This document shows, in pieces, positions 45,591 through 56,753 of a stretch of 64,000 bases of DNA. Made by a program: the position numbers and the translations under genes. This stretch comes from Ephydatia muelleri (taxonomy: Eukaryota; Porifera; Demospongiae; Spongillida; Spongillidae). Positions within the stretch are counted from its first letter, which is position 1; every line of letters starts with the position of its first letter. Under the pieces are notes generated by a model. It ran no database searches. It had not been told where the DNA came from and saw nothing but the letters and a program-made list of their open reading frames with translations. The stretch is from NCBI GenBank assembly GCA_013339895.1, contig JABACO010000002.1, positions 14,529,426-14,593,425 of the forward strand. Reading direction: 5' to 3'.

Positions 45591-47023
45591 TCAGTCAGTG
45601 TCAAAGGGGTCGACGTCTGAATCGAGCCCTTCAAAGTCGTCCCCTGGTACCATTCCTTCATCTTCTGCCGAACTTTCATCGTCATCAACTGCTTGATATG
45701 AAGGTCACTGTTCTCTTCCAATGCTAAGTCGAGGAATTGGAGTTGCGTGGCATGCCCACCGAGCTGGCGTTCTTGCCTTTTGTGGAGAGCGCTTTCAACC
45801 CGCAAGCCGTGTCGAGCGCCAAGGCGGCGGGCATGTGGCAGTTCATGCCGGCCTCATGGCTGAACATTATGTCGTTCTCGCTACCGTCCATGGCAGCTGT
45901 GATGCCACAGAGTAAGAAGGAGTCCCGTATATGGTGTCAGCTTTTATGCTGTCCCATGCTGCAGAAGTCCAGTCTATAACATCCTGCCGTGACGGTGTCT
46001 TAGGGTTGCCATGAACGGTGGCGTTGCGTGTGGGTAGCAAACCACTGAACCCACAAATCCTCATGCATTGTTTAAATGGTCAGTTAACCAACACATCCAT
46101 GGGTTGCATGAGCGGCGTGCACGCAGCTGGTATGAAGACCAGCTCACTGTTGCATTTCTCATTAACAATTCTTTTACTTTCATCTGTCATGTGAGCCTTG
46201 TAATAGTCTACAAAGAGACGTGGTGCAGCCATGTCGCTACCATACATAGTGTTCAACCGGTATAGATTAGAGGTCATCCATCCATTAGTGATTGCCGTCA
46301 CTAACACATTAGGTGGACACGTGGGCCCAGTTCTCCACCTTTGTCTAAATGATGAGAGCTGGAACTTTCTCTCCTGCACCATTGGCACAACGAGCAACAG
46401 TAAATCCTTTCTTGGTCGCTTTGGTAGAAACAATTCGAATGGACTTCCTACCTATTTGAATCGTTCGTGCGAGTTGAAGCCATGTCAAAACGACACATGA
46501 TTTGGTCCATGTTGAATACATGGGCAGGTGCGATGTTGTATTGACTCACTGCTGTATAATGTTTGCTCTGAAACTATGCAGCACATCCTAGGGAGCTTTT
46601 GAGAGTTATTCATGGCACACCGCAAACTAACCCTGTTCTGTTGTTTCCGTTTCAGCCGCATGCAAGATGCTTTGAATGTGCCAGGAACATTTACCTTGGG
46701 AGCGATATCTAATACCTTAAAACAATTAATAGTTAATTACTGACCGATCGTCCCGCATTTCGCTCATTACTAAGAAATTCAATAATTTCACCATCGAGTG
46801 CAGAATACCTGGCTTTACATCCACGTACATGTATGTGCCTTGTTGTTTCAGGTCCTTCTGCTTTTTTCAGTAGATCCTCCGTAGCCAACAAGTCAATTAC
46901 TACTGATTGAACGTCAAAATGTTTCGCAGTGGCATGAGCATTGCTTTCATTTTCATGGTACCATGTGATCACTTGCAACTTAAATTTGTCTGTATAAGAT
47001 TTCCTCCTTTGCTGAGAACTCAT
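45591..47023 (-). pseudogene. Tigger/pogo transposase (interrupted)
   Basis: Starts MSSQQRRKSYTDKFKLQVI (psq-type helix-turn-helix) at 47,023. The DDE_1 core reads VFNMDQIMCRFDM (first D), LFVDYYKAHMTDE (second) and CTPLMQPMDVLVN (third). The C-terminus is acidic (EDEGMVPGDDFEGLDSD) with a stop at 45,591. Several frame changes (46,433, 46,080, 45,870) and the inserted bacterial fragment at 45,731-45,852 break it. The family cuts and pastes at TA sites. Confidence 0.8.
45731..45852 (+). other. mltD: Fragment of a bacterial mltD-like gene
   Basis: In one open frame from 45,737: LELRGMPTELAFLPFVESAF, then NPQAVSSAKAAGMWQFMPA. This is the catalytic start of membrane-bound lytic murein transglycosylase D, with the VES glutamate that cleaves peptidoglycan. 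The DNA is GC-rich with bacterial third-position bias, unlike its surroundings. Tigger transposase coding resumes on both sides. It is far too short to function. Either a transferred scrap of symbiont DNA or a library/assembly chimera. Confidence 0.75.
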
Positions 47024-47640
47024 TTTACAGCGAGCGCAATGAAAAATCATGCGAGAAATGTAACTGGTATTACGTATTAAATTGATAAATTGCAAAAGAG
47101 ATGCACATGCACCGTACGTAAGCTTTGTTATCATGGGCATCATGTACAAACTTATGTCACCATTTCAATCCTGTGTACGCACAACATCCTCATCGCAAAT
47201 TGATCTCTAATCCCTAAAACCTGTATAGGCATGGTTCGGAACCGATCCAACGTCTGTGCATATCAAACCAAATTACAAATGGCGGAGCGATGTGGACTGT
47301 CGACGTTGTAGATGTTAAACTCCTGAAAGTAGTAGATAAAAGTAACAAAGATACTTTCTTTGTGTTGAAGGGTGTTTTTACAAAGCACACACCGATTCTC
47401 CGTGTTTAGAGACGAGATACGGTTGTCCCGAACCACGTACGCTATGTGACCTTGCCTGTAGTGAAGCATGTCAGTGCAATCCCAAACAGTAGCATTTATA
47501 AAGATAGAAGTGGATAGTACTATATGTGCTTGAAAAAGGTAAGTGGTAGCGTGATTGGTTTTGGTGATATGCTCGTTTAAAAACATGTCATTTTTTTGAG
47601 GGTCTCACGTAAGGGGCGGAGGGGGAGGGGGGGGGGGGTA

Positions 47641-48872
47641 GTTATATCTGGTATTCTACGGTAGATGTCGTCATGATCTGCATGTTCAGTATCCAGGAAC
47701 AGCATTGCACAACAATGTACTTCCATTCTTAAATACAATTATCACTTTTGGTTAGCATACATTGATCTGTGACCTCACTGGCTGACCCTAATGCACGTTT
47801 GCTCTTCGGTTCGATTATCAACCGAAGTACGGTTCCGATTCAAACCGTGCTCCGGTCAGAGAAAACCTATCGGGCCGAACAAATTGGAGTACAGTTGGCA
47901 TAAAATAGGCTGCACATGAGCGATGCACGATTTCGCATTACTTAAAGTTAGTTTATTAGATACTTTTTACCAATCAACTGTACTTGTTAGACAAATGGTA
48001 ATTGTGCGAGCAAATGACAAAGATTAAGCCATTAATATCAAGAAGAATACAGAATAATTGCATGATGTAATTATTGTAATGGTTTTGCTAGCTTACTAAA
48101 AATTTGTGCTGTCACCATTGAGATCATACATTTCTAACCAGTTCTAGTTCAACATGGTAACCCGTTAGTAATTCGTTATAATCATCATGAATTCAATTGA
48201 TTGTATGGGAGTGTAAAGAAATTGTGATTATTATTATTCAGTTACGCAATCAATGGCGGCAGTCAATCAACCACATAATCAACACTAGCCTTATAGAATA
48301 GATTAGCTTCGTTCAAGCACACGATGTACATGCATGTAGACAAGAAGGGAATTGTAGCGCTCATCCCCAGCCCTTTCTCAACTATGTTTCATTTGCATTT
48401 GGACAAAGTACATCTTGCTTGCAACATTAATGATTACTATGCTAGTATGTGTATTTCTTACTAGTGAACACGCCAAACACTAAGCATGGCATAGACACTT
48501 GCCACAACCGCCAAATAACAAACAAGCCATCCCTTGGCCACTGCCAAATAACAAACAAGCCATCCCTTGGTCACCGCTTAGACGTCAGCTGCACATTATT
48601 GCAAATGTGATTTTGAGATCCCACATTACTGCTCTAACGGACAGATTTTTGTACAATACTTCACAGACTGATTATTGGACTGTCTGGGGGCTGGATATGT
48701 GTGACATTTCCTTTCTTTCTGTACCATCCAACCCTACATTGCTGCAATGTAGTACATAAAAATTTGTTCCTTTAGTCTTTAAGTGGCATTTTTGTCATCA
48801 TGTCCTTCGAGACGGCATTAAGTGTTTAGCACAATTCAAAAACCTGAATATGTATTTTCCCCAACTCACGCT
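47641..48872. other. No recognisable gene
   Basis: One short direct repeat: two copies of a 33-bp unit with AAATAACAAACAAGCCATCC at 48,507-48,574. Confidence 0.5.
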
Positions 48873-49853
48873 GTCATCAGTACAATCTCGATACAGAGCT
48901 GGCATCAGTGCTATCTCGATACAGAGCTGGCATCAGTGCTATCTCGATACAGAGCTGGCATCAGTGCTATCTCGATACAGAGCTGGCATCAGTGCTATCT
49001 CGATACAGAGCTGGCATCAGTGCTATCTCGATACAGAGCTGGCATCAGTGCTATCTCGATACAGAGCTGGCATCAGTGCTATCTCGATACAGAGCTGGCA
49101 TCAGTGCTATCTCGATACAGAGCTGGCATCAGTGCTATCTCGATACAGAGCTGGCATCAGTGCTATCTCGATACAGAGCTGGCATCAGTGCTATCTCGAT
49201 ACAGAGCTGGCATCAGTGCTATCTCAATACAGAGCTGGCATCAGTGCTATCTCGATACAGAGCTGGCATCAGTGCTATCTCGATACAGAGCTGGCATCAG
49301 TGCTATCTCGATACAGAGCTGGCATCAGTGCTATCTCAATACAGAGCTGGCATCAGTGCTATCTCAATACAGAGCTGGCATCAGTGCTATCTCGATACAG
49401 AGCTGGCATCAGTGCTATCTCGATACAGAGCTGGCATCAGTGCTATCTCAATACAGAGCTGGCATCAGTGCTATCTCGATACAGAGCTGGCATCAGTGCT
49501 ATCTTGATACAGAGCTGGCATCAGTGCTATCTTGATACAGAGCTGGCATCAGTGCTATCTCGATACAGAGCTGGCATCAGTGCTATCTCGATACAGAGCT
49601 GGCATCAGTGCTATCTTGATACAGAGCTGGCATCAGTGCTATCTCGATACAGAGCTGGCATCAGTGCTATCTCGATACAGAGCTGGCATCAGTGCTATCT
49701 CAATACAGAGCTGGCATCAGTGCTATCTCGATACAGAGCTGGCATCAGTGCTATCTCGATACAGAGCTGGCATCAGTGCTATCTCGATACAGAGCTGGCA
49801 TCAGTGCTATCTCAATACAGAGCTGGCATCAGTGCTATCTCGATACAGAGCTG
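48873..49853. repeat. 28-bp minisatellite, about 35 units
   Basis: Unit GGCATCAGTGCTATCTCGAT plus ACAGAGCT, repeated without spacers, with single-base variants CTCGAT, CTCAAT and CTTGAT. Since 28 is not a multiple of 3 and the unit has no forward stop, all three plus frames stay open and encode the same 28-residue cycle; the resulting 340-codon ORF is not evidence of a gene. Confidence 0.97.
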
Positions 49854-50054
49854 CCTAGGCTGTGCGTACTAGAAAAAATGATATACATGTACAGGTATTT
49901 AAAAATCTGTTTTAAAATGTTGACCCATCAGAGCTGCAGCCAAGCAAGCTTGTATTCCAAGTGTCAAATTATAACCATCTGAACAAACTCATGCATTGCC
50001 CTATGTATATTGCTTTGATGTGACATTTCAACAAATGATTTAGCCTTCCTGCTA

Positions 50055-50071
50055 ATGTACACACACACACA

Positions 50072-50140
<69 letters not shown>
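50055..50140. repeat. (CA)n microsatellite
   Basis: About 40 CA units with one T interruption. Confidence 0.97.
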
Positions 50141-50194
50141 AGAAACCATCAATAGGTCGTTAAAACTATCTCACAAACACATCGCTTACTCACC

Positions 50195-50530
50195 GTGGGC
50201 GGAGGTGGGCGGAAGAGCCAACAATCGGCACACGTCACTCGCCTTCTCAGTTTTTTCCATCGACAGCAGGACCTCGATCAGCTTCCGGTAAGTGGCATTG
50301 CGGTACTGGCACTCGCGCCACTTCTTGTGTACCCTACCTCCTCTATGCCCATGGCTGCTCCGCTCAGTCCCAGCTTCACTCCGAGGGGTTTCCACTCCGT
50401 TATAAACATCCCTGCATCCATCATATGTACTTTGGTGACGATGGAGTCCAGTTTCGCCTTATCCGGCTGCAGGCCGAGCGCTACACAGTGGGAATCTACG
50501 TCTTACGCCGAGCTTCGCCATTTTTGTCGC
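50195..50530 (-). pseudogene. Death-domain exon with a frameshift
   Basis: Minus strand. DAGMFITEWKPLGVKLGLSG matches helices 1-2 of a Death domain (W..LG..LGLS). After a frame change near 50,335 come KKWRECQYRNATYRKLIEVL and KASDVCRLLA, matching helices 4-6 (W....ATY..L...L.....A). It ends at a GTGAGT donor (50,194). The CARD-like exon at 50,622 is divergent from it. Innate immune or apoptosis adaptor role is inferred from the fold only. Confidence 0.6.
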
Positions 50531-50621
50531 TTTAGGTGGTGGGGGCGGGGCAAAACAAATAAACAAACAGAGGGTAGTAGGTATCTTTTTTTTTTAATTA
50601 TTTTTATTTATATTTTTGTTG

Positions 50622-50906
50622 AATGCAATTCTCCGATCGTCCCGGCTATGACACACTGCGCGAGTGCTTTCCACGTCTTAGCGTCGGGCTGTCTGACCCA
50701 AGCATACTGGGCGCCAAGCTCTTCGCCACGGGCCTCATAACCGAGTACACCAAACAGGCCGCACTGTCCCAACCTGTACTCGTGGACAAGATAACCGCGC
50801 TGTTGGAGGGAGTGATGCGCCAGGGATCCAAGGGCGCCTTCCAGCGCTTCGCGGAAATGATATTGCAGGATGCCGCTACCGTTGAATTGGGGCTGCTGCT
50901 GAAAGG
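50622..50906 (+). CDS. CARD/Death-fold-like exon
   Basis: Starts MQFSDRPGYDTLRECFPRLS after a T-rich stretch and ends ELGLLLK at a GTGAGT donor (50,907). The middle is helical: ILGAKLFATGLITEYTK, LVDKITALLEGVMRQG and AFQRFAEMIL. Length (~95 residues) and spacing fit a six-helix CARD or related Death-fold domain; I cannot tell the subtype. GC content and codon use are higher than in the flanks. The following (CA)-rich intron (50,969-51,180) has no clear next exon. Confidence 0.5.
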
Positions 50907-50968
50907 TGAGTTAGACCAATACACAACTAACAACTGTTTTGTGTACCACAAATGCTTATATATAGCAC

Positions 50969-51180
50969 GCACACACACACACACACACACACACGCACGC
51001 ACACACACACATGTACGCACACGCACGCACATACACACACACATACGCACGCACACACACACGCACGCACACACACATACACACGCACACACACATACAC
51101 ACACATACAACTGTACACACACACGCACACACACATACACACACATACAACTGTACACACACACTCACACACACACACAC
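50969..51180. repeat. Complex CA/CG-rich microsatellite
   Basis: CACACGCACG and CACATACA mixtures; one ~39-bp unit with ACACATACAACTGTACAC is repeated twice. Confidence 0.9.
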
Positions 51181-52077
51181 AGGGCACATTGGGTAGTACA
51201 GGATAAGCATTTGCATGCATATCACATATACGCGGACACAGACATGCATACATGTATGCTTGCATCACTCATACACAAAACACACACACACACAAAACAA
51301 ATTCTAAAACTCACATTGGGCACATGTGTTCCACACAACCAGAGTCATATATGAAGAAAAATGGTGTTTGGAAAGATGAAGCTTCAGGACAAAAATCTGA
51401 TGGGGCTACAGGACAGTAGAATGGCAGTGGATTGCTATAACTAAGCAACCGAACTACCATGGATAGTGTATAAATGTGTGTACTGTATGTATGTATGCTT
51501 CAGATATATAACTGTGAATGACGAACTATTTGTAAATGTCATCAATAGCAGATGAAGTGTTATGAAGGCTAGGTGTGAAGTTCATAATGATGGGTTGTGC
51601 CGTTTGTTTATTCTACTCATTCACTATATTTCCAAGCAGCATGTCCATCAAAAATACTATGATACGCGCAAAAACTGTCTGTGGGCTCAACTCGATAAGT
51701 ACTGGCTGCAAGACATAATTAGCAGTACCTTCGTGAATCAACATATATACTTTGCACCATTTTTGCATGTGCTGAATAAACTGTTCAATGAAAATGCTTG
51801 CTCATTGCACTAAAATAGTGTTTTAATTTTCCGTCTATTTATTCTGTACATAATCACTAACTCGCACTGATATGACTCCCTTGATCAATGTGCACACTCA
51901 CACTGCTGTTGGTCTTCACCGAAGAAAGAAACAGAACAGTATCACATATTCAAACACTATGCCACCACAATATGGTACGAAATGTTTGGTTCACTAAATT
52001 TACTGGTATTGATCAATATGCACACACACACTGCTGTTGGCACACCTGTAATTATCTTGGTTTCAAACATGTTCATA
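51181..52077. other. No recognisable gene
   Basis: Two imperfect ~40-bp repeats with CACACTGCTGTTGG at 51,895 and 52,025. Otherwise unique AT-rich sequence. Confidence 0.45.
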
Positions 52078-54857
52078 CTACTGCTGTTGGTATAGTAGCC
52101 ATCTTGACATCTGAAACTCAACGAATCCAATTGATTTAAAAATCCTAATGGCTTCTGGGTTATCGCTCGAACACTCTAGGATGTACCCCTCTGCTGACAG
52201 CTTAAGACACAGATCTTTCACAACCAATGTCCCAAGTCCTTTTCGACGATATTCTTCAAGGGTGAACAGGTGTCCCATGTGGCTGTATGTGTGACACAAA
52301 AACCAGGCTACTGGATAGGCAGGGTTTGAAGTAAGAAAAACTGCCGAACTTGGAAGAGAGCTTACAGCAACTCTATACGTTTCAGCAACGGCCTTTGTTT
52401 CACTGGAATATTTCCCGTAAGAGAAAATATACTCCACATGGCATGGCTGAAGATTGCCAAGGAAATAACCAGAAGGACAAGTCCTATATGAAAAGGGACG
52501 GAGAGTCACAAATATAATAATTGTTGTGATTATCATTTACCTATCAGGAATGGAACTGTGCATTGTCAGTGGCAAGTAAAGCTGGCTTCCAAAGTAGAGG
52601 TAGTCTGAGGTCAGTGGCCTCCCATCAGAAGATTTCAAACTGTCTATCAAATACTGAGCCAATGATTCGTCCAACTCTAAAAGATTCAAGTCACAATTAT
52701 GATCTAAATGGACTACTGTACTTCTGGCATACCACCAAAGTATAAGGTGGAGTCTTTTGCAATGTCCTTGTGCCTTTCAAGAACTCGTTCACCATGTAGT
52801 ATCTCTAGAACACTCTCTTTGCACCTTGAGTAGATCATAATATCTGCAACCTATGCACCCAGACAAGTCCATGCACACATATGACAAAGGATTGGAGCAT
52901 CAGACTACCAAATGCAGCTGCACCAAGACAGCCAGCCTAAGTACCCACACATGAATAAAAAAATGCACTTATCTCATTTCAGTTCAGTTCAGTTTATTTT
53001 TATTTTCAGGTCTGGGAGAGTTGCTAGCAAAAAATCTTTCATGAGCACTATAATGATTAAAAAAATTCTCTAAGCAAAAAGGTGTGGATTAGGTGAATGA
53101 TACTCATAACCACTTCCAATTTCACCGTGGAATTTCCAATTCCTGATATTTGAATCCAAAAGGTCTATTTCATTCAAATAAATCACATAAATCTTGTCGG
53201 ATTCAAATTATCCATCCCTGTTCAATACACATGGAGCATTTTCAAGTATATAAAATTTAAAATTCATTCAAAAGAAATGTCATGTGCTTATGATCGAGGT
53301 TCTAGTTTATGCATAAAATTATGTTATATATCAATAACACTTCAGAGTCAACAGTAAAAAATTGCATACTACTACTTAAAATAATCAAAGAGGATAACAT
53401 GTTTGAATAAACTTCATATCACATTCACAAATCGTACATAAATTCAACAGAATATCCTACATGAACTCAAAATTATCATAATTGCTCTTCAGTTTATCTA
53501 TAATCGGTTTAGACAGTCTGTTGGACTTAGATAAAGATATGTTTCTTAGTACAATATTGTTTCTGTGCACAAATATAGTTTGTTCCACAGATTTAACTAA
53601 CCATGGAACCCATGTGCCAGTTATATGTTCCCACCCACCACTCCAGAGTGATAGAATCATCATCGATAGCCAGAACTTTGGCAATTTGTGGCAGTTCCTC
53701 CTTGAATTCATCGAGGCCCAATGCCACAAAACTTCCTAGCTGAACATCAACATCACTATCATCCACTTCAGATTCTTTACTCTGTGATAGAAAAAGATCA
53801 TGATGAGTGCTGTTTTTAAGGGTCAAATGTTATTTGAAATTTCAAAATGGTCATTGAATAGTATAGTTATACAGTTGGCAGGATAAAGATAGATATTGCT
53901 GTGAATCAGAAAGGTAGTAGAATATATCTGACAGAAATCTACACTACACACCTCACTCCAGCATTATGCCCACCACTACACACCTCACTCCAGCATTATG
54001 CCCCACCACTACACACCTCACTCCAGCATTATGTCCCACCACTACACACCCATTATGCCCACCACTACACACCTCACTCCAGCATTATGTCCCACCACTA
54101 CACACCTCACTCCAGCATTATGCCCCACCACTACACACCTCACTCCAGCATTATGCCCACCACTGCTCATCCAAATCACTTTCTCAATAGAGAAAATTTG
54201 GATTCACTTGTTTGAATGTTTATTTTGTCACGGCTTCACAATGTTCTACGTTCTTCATATCACTGCTTCTCAGGATTAACCCTATTGATACTGTCCAGGA
54301 GGAGCTATTCCATTTTGTCAAAGTTTCCCACTTGGTCGTTGAAAGGAGTTAATATCGTATATCATGCAGTGAAGTATAAAATGTGGCGTCACACAATGAC
54401 AACAAATAAATCTATAAAGTCTCATTGGTATAGTGTAGGGTCTACACTAACTTGCAGCAAAATTATATATCGAGTGCTTTGTAATTGTGATTTTAGTAAC
54501 ACAACATTCATTGTAATGTTACTTGACCTAACTAAATGAGATGACTCACATTCGGATTAATGATGCTGCATACAATGGATGTGAACTGAGGCCAACCATC
54601 TGTAAAGAACTCAGCAGTCACAGCTTTTCTCATCGCATTCCGCACAAGGCTCGACATCTGTGAGTTGCGTATGGTTCAGTGTATAACAACATCAACATTG
54701 AAGGTTCATGCAGGTGACACCTCGCACGGCTCCACAATAAATATACTAGTGTCAAAATATTTGAGAAAGGAAACCATGGTTTAAGTTCTTCCAACATTTT
54801 TTGAAGATATTCCATTTCATCAGGAATTTGAGTCACTTTTGATGTTGCGTTCTCCAT
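52078..54857 (-). CDS. Glycine N-acyltransferase-like enzyme, complete five-exon gene
   Basis: Exons 54,747-54,857, 54,550-54,657, 52,733-52,850, 52,541-52,676 and 52,078-52,483 join in phase with GT-AG introns to 879 nt, 292 residues, the usual GLYAT length. The start is MENATSKVTQIPDEMEYLQK; the second exon has EFFTDGWPQFTSIVC, the GLYAT-type W-P-x-F block. The last exon carries the C-terminal GNAT fold: AWFLCHTYSHMGHLFTLEEY, then RRKGLGTLVV, the acetyl-CoA pyrophosphate loop (R-x-x-G-x-G), and NPEAIRIFKSIGF. Such enzymes transfer acyl groups from CoA to glycine or other amino acids. Intron 2 is 1.7 kb and holds another minus-strand ORF (53,457-53,781) and a tandem repeat. No lesion seen. 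Confidence 0.8.
53457..53781 (-). pseudogene. Exon of an unnamed, probably transposon-derived protein, nested in GLYAT intron 2
   Basis: Follows the acceptor CTATCACAG and reads VQLGSFVALGLDEFKEELPQ, AIDDDSITLEWW and then, one base out of frame, GTWVPWLVKS ... NNIVLRNISLSKSNRLSKP, ending NFEFM and a stop. The pattern (G.FVA ... V.L.W..G.Y.G.W.PW ... I...I.L..S..L) recurs in invertebrate repetitive ORFs as I recall them; the function is unknown. An extra base sits near 53,622. Confidence 0.45.
53940..54165. repeat. 32-33-bp tandem repeat, about 7 units
   Basis: Unit CACCTCACTCCAGCATTATG plus CCCACCACTACA. Lies in GLYAT intron 2. Confidence 0.95.
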
Positions 54858-55369
54858 TTTGAAACTGCAAGCCAAAAAGGAATACTAAGTGTGAGTATTT
54901 ACGATGAGCCAGTTCTATGTGTGCAACCTGCCATCTGTTATTTAGTTACTCATATAAACAAATTAACAAATGAATGTGACGATGTGCAAGTTAAACTACG
55001 GTCTACAAAGGCCAAAGGTTTAATGACACTGCATGGGATTTTTAAACCCCACATCAAACAAACCAATAAAAAATTGGTGCCACAGACTCCCGTTCAGAAT
55101 CAGACATAAAGTATTCCACACTAAGGAAATTATATTATGTGTAACACGGAGCAAAAGTGCATTACATGTACGTTTGAACAGTTCAGCAGTCCCGGTATAC
55201 GAGTCTTAGCCGGAACCACGGAACTGAATCGACTTCCATCACCCTGCATTGAAACGAGATTTTTTTATTGGTTGGTTTGACGTGGGTTTTAATATTTAAA
55301 ATCCCAGCGTCATTAAACCTTAGGCCCTTATGAAATTGATTTGTTCAACACCACATTCGAATTCACTTG
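54858..55369. other. GLYAT-like gene upstream region
   Basis: Non-coding; a short plus-strand ORF at 54,891 has no motif. Confidence 0.4.
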
Positions 55370-55373
55370 TTAA

Positions 55374-55755
55374 CTCTTTCGTGGGCAACAGCGCAATATT
55401 GCCCGCAGCTGCTATAATGAAGCCACTTTATATTTAACGCTTTTGGAGTCCATAACATATTATTCAGAGGAAATAATATTTGCTTCTCAAATTCGCGGAA
55501 ATTGTTTACAAGGAACGTTTTCCCGAAACAGCAATTGCAAACGCACTAATTTAATTTATACTAATTTAAACTTCATGATCACGGCTTCAGTTAACTGAAG
55601 CTGTGATCCTGCAGAACTTTAAATTAGCATCATTTCGGGGCAATTATTGCGGTGACTTTCCTCTGAACAATATGTTGTTGACTCCAAAAACATTATAATG
55701 GTTAGATTCTTTATAGCAGCTGCGGAGCAATAATGCGTTGCCGCCCACGAAAGAG
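55374..55755. mobile_element. Foldback MITE (382 bp)
   Basis: Starts CTCTTTCGTGGGCAACAGCG after TTAA and ends CGCCCACGAAAGAG before TTTA. The arms are inverted copies over ~50 bp, including CGCAGCTGCTATA, and the centre contains CTTCAGTTAACTGAAG. TTAA at the left edge suggests a piggyBac-type target, though the right edge reads TTTA. Confidence 0.75.
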
Positions 55756-56753
55756 TTTATAGCTTTCTATTTACTGAAATAGTAAATAACGCTTAATACA
55801 AGACGGTAGTTATGATTAGCCGAAGGCAGAGAGGGCTTTTAGGCCCATACATCTCAACCTGATCAATCTGTATTCTTGTATGTGTTGTCACTACAATAGT
55901 ATTAACGGGTAGAAAACAAAGTGGCTTTAGTTAGGTACTTTAATAAATTGCGTATGCGTAGGCGGAAACTGGTGATCTAAATTCCGTCGAAAATTGCGAC
56001 CGTATTTTGGATTGCTCTACGAGTGCTCGAGAAGATACATGTACGCGTTTAGTAAAGCTGTTTGGAAGGTACTTAGGACTTTATTACTGGAATAAAGAAG
56101 AGAGAGGGTTGCACAATACACTAATGGTGTCTAAATGTAAGGCAGCATAAGGCGTAGTTGTGTGTGCCTCGTTGATTTCTATAGTAATCTATCGCGATTA
56201 GCCACTCCCTAGTTTGTTAAGGTGCCAACTTGAGGAAGTGTTTGCCATGTTTATTGGGTCTTAGTCTATATCAGGATACAATTTCATGAGCTTTGGATGA
56301 TGCCCAAGGGTCCATTTAATTAACGGCACAGGTGTTTACTGTTGGATTGCTTAGAGATTGACATTATACTGCTTAACCTGGTATTTCAGTGTTAGAGCCC
56401 TGTGAATGAAACTTAATTTTTGTATTTTCAATGCATAGATAATCTATTTTGCTTGTGTGCCAAAGAGTTTTGTGATAGCTCTATTTAATACACACCGAAT
56501 TCGTCAAGGTGCGCGTTAGTTATTGAAACTATTTTACAGCATGGATCCTCTTGTCATTAAAAACAGCTGTATTGTTGTGATATGATGGTGCCCAGACAGC
56601 GTACTTTTCAAGACAAGATATTCATGTTAGTGCATCTAGCTATGCATTAACATGATGCTATTTGTATTGCTGTATAGAATGAGAAATGCAGACGATATTA
56701 GGAATCAGCTTCAAATGTTCAAAATGACATTGATGACCATTACAAACTGCTAG
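55756..56753. other. No recognisable gene
   Basis: Non-coding by inspection. Confidence 0.45.

Larger units (their letters stand above)
44491..47638 (-). mobile_element. Tigger/pogo DNA transposon with ~500-bp inverted repeats
   Basis: Flanked by TA (44,489-44,490 and 47,639-47,640), the Tc1/mariner target duplication. The left arm 44,491-44,984 and right arm 47,115-47,638 are inverted repeats that start with poly-C/poly-G and share TTACATGAGACCCT-type sequence, at roughly 85-90% identity by eye. The transposase is on the minus strand. Extra cargo includes a HIRAN-like ORF, a 28-bp tandem repeat and a bacterial mltD scrap. The arms contain a shared weak ORF (LQHK...YYFQEFNIYNVD), so they may hold a promoter or 5' exon. 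Confidence 0.85.

Noticed and set aside
48873-49853. CRISPR array
   Set aside because: Repeats are directly adjacent without spacers and the context is eukaryotic.
48822-49872. 340-codon ORF with 28-residue repeats
   Set aside because: Product of the 28-bp minisatellite; all three forward frames are open for arithmetic reasons.
50927-51268. Cys/Val and Thr/His-rich ORFs
   Set aside because: Translations of (CA)n microsatellites.
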